From positions 1 to 45,110 of IMG/VR virus record IMGVR_UViG_3300035670_012729: a stretch of DNA of 45,110 nt; one strand, 5' to 3'. Position numbers and translations under genes: made by a program. Below are positions 37,212 to 44,900 of this stretch, piece by piece. A model generated the notes under the pieces. That model saw only the letters and a program-made list of their open reading frames with translations. It made no database searches and had not been told where the DNA came from. This DNA comes from a virus. Positions within the stretch are counted from its first letter, which is position 1; every line of letters starts with the position of its first letter.

Positions 37212-37320
37212 GTATGCACGTATGCAGCGTATGTCGGTATGCAGTAACAACTTTTTATATACACGCGTATATGAAAAAGTTACTCGTGCATACCGACATA
37301 CCATGCATACGCGCATACAT
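37212..37320. repeat. Second copy of the GTATGC palindromic element
   Basis: Closely related to 18533-18640: GTATGTCGGTATGCA, AACTTTTT, the core ATATACACGCGTATAT, GAAAAAGTTACT and TGCATACCGACATAC, in the same order. Arms of about 35 nt can fold into one long hairpin. A further small hairpin TGGCGG/CCGCCA (37321-37337) follows. It fills the 153-bp gap 37209-37361 between two head genes. Confidence 0.85.
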
Positions 37321-37361
37321 TGGCGGAACCACCGCCATTAACCTGAGAGGATGGAGACGAA

Positions 37362-38195
37362 ATGACTGTAGCTAATGTGAAGTCGAACTGGTCTGCTGGA
37401 AATCTGGTGTTTGGCCAGAAACACAGCAACGGCACAGCGAAAATCCAGTTTGACGGTGTGCCGCTGGAACTGACTGGCGACTACACTGTGACCGGGCTCA
37501 ATGGGTTGTCCAGCCGCTACGAATTGTCGTGGCAGGCGGGGCAGCGTGGGAAGCCAGGCATCAATGCCGATATCCAAAATGCCACCGAGTCGGTTCGCAT
37601 GATTGCCGACCCCGACTTTGAGGTGCTTGGCACCAACGGTACGTCGGCACTGTCGACGTTCTACGCCGAAGGCGGAATTACGTTCACGACCGCCGGCGCC
37701 GACAATGACCAGATGATTCTCGTTCCGCACCTGGATGCCAACCAGTCGGCATGGGAGCAGGTCACGTGGGGAACTGACCAGTCCACGATCTGGGAGTGTG
37801 CGCTGCGCACCACCGCCACGATCACATCGATGACCATTTGGGCTGGGCTCAAACTGACGAATACGTCGGTCACGGCGACAGACAATGACCAGGCGTTCTT
37901 CCGCTACGCAGCGGCAACCAACTCCGGCAAATGGCAGGCCATCCATAGCATCGGTGGCACGGACACAGCCACCGATACTGGGATCACTGTCGCTGCCAGC
38001 ACCGTGTATCGTCTGCGGGTTGCCATCGATTCGAGCCGCATCGCTCGATTCTACATCAACGGCACGCTGGTCAGCACGTCGACGGCTCTGACCGATGCGA
38101 CGGACCTGAAACCGTACATCGGCGTGCAGGCCAACACTGGTGCGGCTCGAGCAATCTACATCATCGGCCAGGCAATCAGCCGCCAGGTGGCATAA
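37362..38195 (+). CDS. Virion protein, LamG-like or fibre-type
   Basis: 277 residues from ATG 37362, with GGATGGAG upstream. Beta-rich. The middle and C-terminal part (MILVPHLDANQSAWEQVTWG, then IARFYINGTLVSTSTAL) resembles a concanavalin/LamG-like sandwich that binds carbohydrate or decorates capsids. The N-terminal 80 residues may anchor to the head. It is not a standard connector, and its neighbours are decoration and connector genes. Confidence 0.55.
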   Translation: MTVANVKSNWSAGNLVFGQKHSNGTAKIQFDGVPLELTGDYTVTGLNGLSSRYELSWQAGQRGKPGINADIQNATESVRMIADPDFEVLGTNGTSALSTFYAEGGITFTTAGADNDQMILVPHLDANQSAWEQVTWGTDQSTIWECALRTTATITSMTIWAGLKLTNTSVTATDNDQAFFRYAAATNSGKWQAIHSIGGTDTATDTGITVAASTVYRLRVAIDSSRIARFYINGTLVSTSTALTDATDLKPYIGVQANTGAARAIYIIGQAISRQVA

Positions 38196-38536
38196 TGGGT
38201 GTCCCGTTGGTGCGACTGGCCAGCGGCCAGATTCGGGAGGAGCCCGGCACATTTGCTACCATCAAAACCGGCGAGCTGGCAGGTTCTGCCACGGCTGTGC
38301 AGATGCCGGACATCACCTGCTATCAGGTCAAATTCAAAGCGCTGGCCGACAATGCTGGCAATGTCTACATCGGCGGGGCTGGCGTGACTGTAGCAAATGG
38401 CACGACCGACACGACCAGTGGCTGGGAGCTGGATGCAGGGCAGGAGACCGAGTGGTTGCGGGTCGACAATCTCAATGTGTTCTATCGCATCTGCACTAAT
38501 GCAGGCGACGATCTGGTCTACATGGCGATGATTTGA
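38195..38536 (+). CDS. Small structural protein
   Basis: 113 residues from ATG 38195 (overlap with the upstream stop). Beta-rich (YQVKFKALADNAGNVYIGGAGV, then LDAGQETEWLRVDNLNVFYR), a pattern common for small phage head-surface or neck proteins. Not recognised further. Confidence 0.55.
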   Translation: MGVPLVRLASGQIREEPGTFATIKTGELAGSATAVQMPDITCYQVKFKALADNAGNVYIGGAGVTVANGTTDTTSGWELDAGQETEWLRVDNLNVFYRICTNAGDDLVYMAMI

Positions 38537-39123
38537 TGGCGTATGCAACTGTCGCTCAGCTGAGAGCGTATCTGGGACTAGACCTCAACAGCGACGATCC
38601 ATTGCTGGAGTCGCTGTTGGGGCGAGGCCAGGCTGCCATCGAACATTACACCCACCGTCTCTTCGAGGCGGCGTCAGACACGACCAAACTGTTTGACGCC
38701 CAGCTCGACACATCCGATCACTACATGGTGCTGGACTGGACGCCATATGGTCTGGATCTATGCCAGATCACGACAGTGACCAACGGCGATGGCACGACGG
38801 TTGCCGCCAGCGCGTATGTGACCAACCCGCGCAACGAAACGCCGTGGTATGGGTTGCGCTTCAAACTCAATTCGGGCCTGTACTGGACATTCGATGCAGA
38901 CCCCGAAAACGCAATCAGCATCGCTGGTCGCTGGGCATACAGTGTGACTGCACCATCGGATATCGTGCAGGCGACGGTGCGCATGGCAGCATATCTGTAT
39001 CGGCAAAAAGATACTGGGACATTTGATGTGACAGCTATTCCAGGCGCTGGGGTAATCGAGGTTCCGCAGGGTATGCCGCGCGATGTGGCCAAAATGCTCG
39101 AACCGTATCGGAGACTTCGATGA
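38536..39123 (+). CDS. Head-tail connector (gp6-like adaptor)
   Basis: 195 residues from ATG 38536 (TTG 38533 is possible). AYATVAQLRAYLGLD at the start, a helical first domain and TVRMAAYLYRQKDTG with KMLEPYRRL at the end follow the HK97 gp6/SPP1 gp15-type adaptor pattern. The middle carries an inserted beta region (ITTVTNGDGTTVAASAY). It should form the ring below the portal. Confidence 0.75.
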   Translation: MAYATVAQLRAYLGLDLNSDDPLLESLLGRGQAAIEHYTHRLFEAASDTTKLFDAQLDTSDHYMVLDWTPYGLDLCQITTVTNGDGTTVAASAYVTNPRNETPWYGLRFKLNSGLYWTFDADPENAISIAGRWAYSVTAPSDIVQATVRMAAYLYRQKDTGTFDVTAIPGAGVIEVPQGMPRDVAKMLEPYRRLR

Positions 39124-39590
39124 CAGCCGGTACGGTCGATACCATCGCCAAGCTGCAGACATTAGCCGCCGGAGTGACTGGCATCGTGACTGCACCAACA
39201 ACCAAATATCCAGTGGCGCTGGACACAGCATCGCTACCTGCGGTGTTGACGTACGCAGGCTCGGCAACCACCAGAGCAATCACTCTGTCTCCTGTGCATC
39301 GGCGGATGGATCGAACCTACTACATGGCATGCTACATCGAAGCGCTCGGCCAAAACACCAGCAATCAGCGTATCCAAAATAGTCTGGCGTTGCTACAGAG
39401 GTTTTTGGACATGCTGATCACCAACCGCAATTTGGCGGATGGCGTACGTGTTGTCGGCGAGGTGCGAGATACCGGGATTATCTCGGGAGCGGATTTGGTT
39501 ATTAGCAATGCGGGGTATCTGGTTTACAACAGCCAAGCATACACTGGGTTCGTTTTGGAGATTTCCGTAGTCGAGGTCAACAGAGCCTGA
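39120..39590 (+). CDS. Tail terminator / neck protein
   Basis: 156 residues, ATGA overlap with the adaptor. The pattern (DTIAKLQTLAAGVTGI, then RRMDRTYYMACYIEALG, then VGEVRDTGIIS) resembles phage proteins between the adaptor and tail tube that close the top of the tail. Assigned mainly by gene order. Confidence 0.6.
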   Translation: MTAGTVDTIAKLQTLAAGVTGIVTAPTTKYPVALDTASLPAVLTYAGSATTRAITLSPVHRRMDRTYYMACYIEALGQNTSNQRIQNSLALLQRFLDMLITNRNLADGVRVVGEVRDTGIISGADLVISNAGYLVYNSQAYTGFVLEISVVEVNRA

Positions 39591-40081
39591 TGCATGCGGA
39601 ATCGTACGCTCTCATGGATGAAATGCTGCGACGCACCAGCCGCACATCTGCGGATGTGCTGGATGTTGGCAGCTACAATGTCAACGGTACGTTTCGTCCA
39701 CTGGTCGAGCAGCGGGGGTGGAACTACACTGGACTGGATACTGTTGCTGGACCGAACGTGGATGTAGTTGCACAGGATCCGTTCGGGTTCCCCTTCGATG
39801 ACGACACATTCGATGTCGTGCTCAGCGGCAGCACGATGGAGCATGTGACCGCAATCTGGCGCTGGGTGCCGGAACTGGTGCGTGTGCTGAAACCTGGTGG
39901 ATTGCTGGCCATACACACGCACTGGAAATTTCCAGAGCATCGGTATCCGGTCGATTGTTGGCGCATCATGCCAGACGGTATGCGGTACCTGTTCGACATG
40001 ACGAATTCGCTCCATGATTACGATATCCGCATCGCAAATGACATGGATATTATCGGCACGGCCTGGAAGAGAAGCTCATGA
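39590..40081 (+). CDS. SAM-dependent methyltransferase (Methyltransf_11-like)
   Basis: 163 residues. Motif I is DVLDVGSYNVNGT (residues about 22-34), the acidic residue after strand 2 is YTGLD, then the family's FDVVLSGSTMEHV and RVLKPGGLLAIHTH. It is a small class I methyltransferase, typical of those modifying glycans or small molecules. It is embedded between neck and tail-tube genes with the glycosyltransferase overlapping by ATGA, so the pair probably acts on the same sugar or virion substrate. Confidence 0.82.
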   Translation: MHAESYALMDEMLRRTSRTSADVLDVGSYNVNGTFRPLVEQRGWNYTGLDTVAGPNVDVVAQDPFGFPFDDDTFDVVLSGSTMEHVTAIWRWVPELVRVLKPGGLLAIHTHWKFPEHRYPVDCWRIMPDGMRYLFDMTNSLHDYDIRIANDMDIIGTAWKRSS

Positions 40082-40980
40082 AAATTTTCCTGCTCTGCCC
40101 TTTGCATCCATTGCTCGGCGTGTGCGAAGAAACTCGTCGCTCCATCGAGGATCTGGATACCACCGGATTCGATGTGGTGGTGCACTACGACAATACCGAG
40201 ACGCAGACCGGAGACATTGATCGCAATCAATCCATCCTGGATAAATTCCAAAGCGGACGCAATCTCTTCTTGGCCGGTGATTACGATGCGATGCTGACAA
40301 TCGAATATGACAACATCGTGCCGGCGGATGCACTTCAGCGGCTAGCCAAAGTAGACGCCGACATCGCATACGGGCTGTATTGTGGTCGTCAGAATCATCA
40401 ATGGTTGGCGTTTTGGCGGCTGTTCGACAACAGCGGAATCACGTACAGCAAAGACGCTCCAACCGTGCAGGCTGCCTGGGGCAACATCATCGAGACGTGT
40501 GGCGTTGGGTTTGGATGCACTCTGATCCGACGGCACGTGCTGGAGGCGATACCATTCAGGATTGTGAATGGCCATCCGTGTGCCAACGACTGGCACTTCG
40601 CTCTAGATTGTATCAACGCTGGGTTTGTACAGAAACACGATTGCGCTGTTATCGTTGGCCACATCGTTTCCAGGACTCCATTGTCCATCGTGTGGCCCAC
40701 ATCAGAATATCCGTTTCATCGAATCGAAACTGTAGAACAGAGAGGAGGAGTTTTGGAAACACCAGCAGGAATTGAAACCTACATCTGCCTGGACAACATC
40801 TATCATCCACATCATGGGCACTACTATTGCCCCGGCGACGAGATTACGCTGGATGATGCTGTGGCAAAATTGATGCTGGACCTCGGCAAGGTTGTTCGCA
40901 AAGCGCCGCTGCCCGCAGCGGTAGAAACCAGTCAGTCGAAACGCTCGGCTAAAACAGTAGTTGTTACAGGAGAGAACTAA
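40078..40980 (+). CDS. Glycosyltransferase (GT-A fold)
   Basis: 300 residues, ATGA overlap with the methyltransferase. The N-terminal strand KIFLLCPLHPLLGVCEETRRS and the sequence YDAMLTIEYDNIVPADAL (an E-x-D in place of the usual DxD, near residue 84) suggest a GT-A enzyme. HPCANDWHFALDCINAGF follows with the late acceptor-site residues. The last 65 residues (YHPHHGHYYCPGDEITLDD) form a short extra module seen on head-neck proteins. Together with the methyltransferase it may glycosylate and methylate a virion protein or host envelope sugar. Confidence 0.72.
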   Translation: MKIFLLCPLHPLLGVCEETRRSIEDLDTTGFDVVVHYDNTETQTGDIDRNQSILDKFQSGRNLFLAGDYDAMLTIEYDNIVPADALQRLAKVDADIAYGLYCGRQNHQWLAFWRLFDNSGITYSKDAPTVQAAWGNIIETCGVGFGCTLIRRHVLEAIPFRIVNGHPCANDWHFALDCINAGFVQKHDCAVIVGHIVSRTPLSIVWPTSEYPFHRIETVEQRGGVLETPAGIETYICLDNIYHPHHGHYYCPGDEITLDDAVAKLMLDLGKVVRKAPLPAAVETSQSKRSAKTVVVTGEN

Positions 40981-40981
40981 A

Positions 40982-41482
40982 ATGGCACAAACAACGGGAG
41001 CAATTGTCGGGTCTGGTGCGAAGATTGAGTACAGTCTCAATGCATCAGGCACAACGGGGACATGGACGGACATCAGCGGCTACGCTGCCAGTGTCGAGGT
41101 CAGTGGCGGCGAACAAATCACTGGCTCTCAGATGACGTTGGATGGCGACGCGGGTATCGTCCGGGGGGCCAACAAAACCGAACCGTTCACCGTGACGGTC
41201 TCGGTCGTCTACACCGAGACGGATAGCCAGCCGTTCGATGCATTGTGGGATCGATTCAAGACGGCGAGCACCAAAACTGTGGCGCTGCGCTGGTCTCCGT
41301 CGGGTGGAGCTGGTGGGTCGGTGCAGTATGCAACAACTGATACTGCCAAAACGGCACCGGTTCTGTGCCCGATTGTTAGCTGCACGCCGCCGACGAGCGA
41401 GGCCGATTCCGGCGATCCGCTCATGTTCGAGCTGGTTGTTGAGTGTTCCGACATCCTGAAGACGACCGTGGCAACGGCATAA
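40982..41482 (+). CDS. Major tail (tube) protein
   Basis: 166 residues from ATG 40982 with GGAGAG nine bases upstream. A beta-sandwich pattern (GAKIEYSLNASGTTGTW, VEVSGGEQITGSQ, then FELVVECSDILK) typical of siphovirus tail tube subunits. It comes directly before the frameshifted chaperone pair and tape measure gene, the usual order. Confidence 0.75.
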   Translation: MAQTTGAIVGSGAKIEYSLNASGTTGTWTDISGYAASVEVSGGEQITGSQMTLDGDAGIVRGANKTEPFTVTVSVVYTETDSQPFDALWDRFKTASTKTVALRWSPSGGAGGSVQYATTDTAKTAPVLCPIVSCTPPTSEADSGDPLMFELVVECSDILKTTVATA

Positions 41483-41484
41483 CA

Positions 41485-41751
41485 ATGACTGAGAAAACAA
41501 TCTCTATCCAAGTCGATGACGAGAAATTCACGACCGGCATGATGCTCGAGTTGATGGGTTTGCAATCGCAGTTATCTGGCAGCGAGCCACATGCAGCGCT
41601 CGGCAAAATGATTGCGCTGCTGCAGAATGTCGTGACCAGTATCCAGTACGGTGATGACCATCTGGACAATTTGACCCAGTTGCCGTTTCGCCATCTGAAA
41701 ACGACGATGAGTCAAATCATGGAATCGGTGACCAAAACCGACCCAAACTGA
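41485..41751 (+). CDS. Tail assembly chaperone, shorter frame (G-like)
   Basis: 88 residues from ATG 41485. Helical and small (KFTTGMMLELMGLQ, then ALGKMIALLQNVV), in the position of lambda gpG. A CCCAAAC slip site lies right before the TGA stop, allowing a fusion with the next frame. Confidence 0.7.
   Translation: MTEKTISIQVDDEKFTTGMMLELMGLQSQLSGSEPHAALGKMIALLQNVVTSIQYGDDHLDNLTQLPFRHLKTTMSQIMESVTKTDPN
41742..41748 (+). other. Programmed -1 frameshift site
   Basis: CCCAAAC matches the X-XXY-YYZ slippery heptamer read as C-CCA-AAC in the zero frame, immediately followed by TGA. A -1 slip reads CCC-AAA-CTG and continues in the frame of the following ORF (41754-41957), which has no ATG near its start. 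Confidence 0.7.
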
Positions 41752-41753
41752 AG

Positions 41754-41957
41754 TTGCGGCTAACTGCCGCAATCTGGAGCAATGCAGGTGGAATGCCACC
41801 CGCTCTGTTGCGATACAGGCTCGCCAAGGAATTTGGATGGACGGTCGAGGAAATCGACCGAACACCGTGGTCAGCGCTGAACGAGATCCTGACTGCAATG
41901 GAGATAGAGGGGAAAGCCGCACGGAAACGTCAGGCGTCACACAGAAAGCGGCGATAG
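41754..41957 (+). CDS. Tail assembly chaperone extension (T-like), read by frameshift
   Basis: 67 residues in the -1 frame of the upstream chaperone. The sequence (AIWSNAGGMPPALLRYRLAKEFGWT, then ALNEILTAME) is helical, and the C-terminus is strongly basic (KAARKRQASHRKRR). There is no ribosome site and only a TTG at 41754, so translation as a fusion is likely. The 3' end of the frame lies inside a terminator hairpin. Confidence 0.68.
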   Translation: MRLTAAIWSNAGGMPPALLRYRLAKEFGWTVEEIDRTPWSALNEILTAMEIEGKAARKRQASHRKRR

Positions 41958-41980
41958 CACAAAACTATCGCCGCTTTTTT
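41946..41980 (+). terminator. Terminator between chaperones and tape measure gene
   Basis: A perfect 12-bp stem (AAGCGGCGATAG 41946-41957 with CTATCGCCGCTT 41965-41976), 7-nt loop, and the T-run through 41980. It lies 13 bp before the tape measure ATG. Confidence 0.85.
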
Positions 41981-41992
41981 CAGGAGAATTAG

Positions 41993-44900
41993 ATGTCCAC
42001 AGTAGAAATACTCATCAATGCGCAGGACAATGCATCGTCCAAACTGGATAATGTGGGCAACTCGCTCGAGCGTCTGGGCTCCAAAACTGGCGGCATAGAA
42101 TCGTCGTTTGCCAATCTGCAAAAAACCATCTCGGTAGGTGTGGTCGGTGCTGTTGCTGCGCTGGGCGCATCGCTGGCCGGCCTGACAGCTGTCGTCACCG
42201 ATGGCGTCGGCAAGGCGGCCGATCTAGAACAGGGCGTCGCCGACATCGCTGCGGTCATGGGCGTCGCATCCGACGAGGTCGCTCCTCTCAAAAAACTCAT
42301 CGGCGACCTGGGCATGGATCCGACGCTGAAGGTCAACTCGACCGAAGCCGCCGATGCCATCATGCAACTGGCACAATCCGGTATCAGCATGTCGGAAATC
42401 ATGGATGGCGCTGCCAAAAATGTGGTGCTGCTCAGCAATGCGACTGGCGGTGACATGGCGCTCAGCGCTGCCATTGCATCGGATGCGATGGCGTTGTTTG
42501 GCATCTCGGCTCAGGACATGGCCGTAGCCGTCAATCAAATTACCGGCGTGACAGTAGCCAGCAAATTTGGCATCGAGGATTATCAGTACGCGTTGGCCGC
42601 CGTGGGTGGAGTTGCCTCGACGTTAGGTGTTTCATTTACCGACCTCAACACTACCATCGCGGCAATTTCCCCTTCGTTTGCGAGCGGTTCGGATGCTGGT
42701 ACGTCGCTAAAAACAATGTTGTCGAGAATGATTCCTGCGTCGGAAGATGCAGCTGAGGCCATGCGGCAAATCGGCTTGTTTTCTGGCATGACATCTGGTG
42801 AGATGGAAAGTGCCCAGAAACAAGCCAAAAAACTTCAGGATAAAATCGCTGCGTTAGATCCTACATCGGCAGAGTACACTGAAAAATCTGCATTGCTCAA
42901 TCAACAATTGCAAAATGTCAATGCGTCAATGGTTTCCGGACAGAATGCATTTTTCAATACTGATGGTTCAATGAAGAGCATGGCGGAAATTTCAGGGATT
43001 CTACAAAATGCATTGTCAGGATTGTCAGACGAACAAAAAGCTGCCACACTAAACACCATTTTCGGATCTGATGCTATTCGAGCAGCGTCGGCATTAGCCG
43101 GCTTAGGTTCTGCAGAATTTGACAAATTAGCTGCCAGCATCGGTCAGGTGGATGCTGGCCAGTCTGCAGCCACACGCATGGATACATTTGGCGGCACGAT
43201 GGAGGTTCTGGCGGGCATCGTTGACAGCCTGTCGATACAAATCGGCGATGCGTTTCTGCCAGTGCTGCGCAATCTGGCGCAATGGGCCATAAACTTCACG
43301 ACCCAAAATGGCCAGGCGCTTATCGGACTATTCCAACAACTGGCTGGTGTGCTGGATTTTGTCTTGGGATACTTCACAGCGACCATCGAGCGCGGCACGC
43401 TCATGAATGAGCAGTTCGAAAAATTGCCTAGAGCCATCCAGCCGATTGTGGAATTTGTGTCGTCACTCGCTACGGCGGTGAGTAGGCTACTGATTCAGCA
43501 AGAATACTGGAAAGATCTTCTCATCGCAGTAGGTATCGTACTGACAACCATATTAGCTCCGGCTATCGCTGGTTTCCTGGCAGCGTTTGCACCTGTCGCC
43601 GCTCTGCTGGGCGGAATAATTGTAGTCGTGCGCAAACTGCGGAAGACATTTGCAGTTCAGTTCGGTGCCATTTTTGACAATTTATCCCATATGATTCAGC
43701 TCGTACTTGCATGGACATCCGGTATGCTCACCGGTTGGGTGTCTGTCGAAAAAGGACTGAAAAATGTGGGCGATGCATTCAAAATCCACTTGGGCCGAGC
43801 GTATGATCAATTCCTAATCATATTCAACGCGATACTGGTGTGGGTGGTCAACAGTTTACCTCTCTGGATTAGCAATCTGCAATCGTGGGCCGCCGCATCC
43901 TGGCAATGGCTGGTCGATGTGGTACCTGTTGTGCTGGAAAAAATAGGCGCATGGGGTGCAGCGCTCATCGGCTGGGTAATCGAAAATTTGCCAGCGTGGG
44001 TGGCAACATTCCAAGATTGGGCTGCCGCAATATGGCAATGGCTGGTCGATGTGGTACCTATTGTGCTGGAAAAAATAGGTGCATGGGGTGCAGCGCTCAT
44101 CGGCTGGGTAATCGAAAATTTGCCAGCGTGGGTGGCAACATTCCAAGATTGGGCAGTGGCAATATGGCAATGGCTCGTCGATGTGGTACCTGTTGTGCTG
44201 GAAAAAATAGGCGCATGGGGTGCAGCGCTCATCGGCTGGGTGACCGAAAATTTGCCAGCGTGGGTGGCAACATTCCAAGATTGGGCAGTGGCAATATGGC
44301 AATGGCTCGTCGATGTAACACCAATAGCTGTCGAAAAAATAGGCGCATGGGGTGCAGCACTCATTGGTTGGGTGACTGAGAATCATCCTGCCTGGGCCGC
44401 ATCATTCAGCGACTGGTCTGCTGCTACATGGCAATGGATTGTCGATGCGACTCCCACCGGCACAGAAAAATTGGTTGAATGGGCCGAGACATACTACACG
44501 TGGCTGGGCGAAAATTTGCCTGACTGGATCGAGGCATTCCTCGACTGGTCACTGGCTATGGTCGAATGGATAGGCGAAGCTCTTCCAGAGGCGATCCGGG
44601 CAATCGGTAATTTTGTGCAGGGTATATCGGATACCGGCGATGAAGAAGGAAAGTCTCAGTTTCCAGGACTGGTTTCTGGCTGGGCAGGCGCGCTAATCAA
44701 CTGGATCACAAATGATTTGATTCCGCAGGTCGGCCCAAAATTTTTACTACTCATGCAGAAATATGCCCAAGCCATGTTGAATATAGCTGTTGAACTGGGA
44801 AAATTAGCGATTATTTTAGCGGTGAAATTGTGGGAATGGATTGTTGAAGTTACCCCGATTGCGGTTGAAAAGTTGAAGGAATGGGGCGGCGCATTGCGTG

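Noticed and set aside
43807-44386. Minus-strand and alternative-frame ORFs opposite the 132-bp repeats
   Set aside because: They are repeat shadows; the tape measure frame continues through without a stop.
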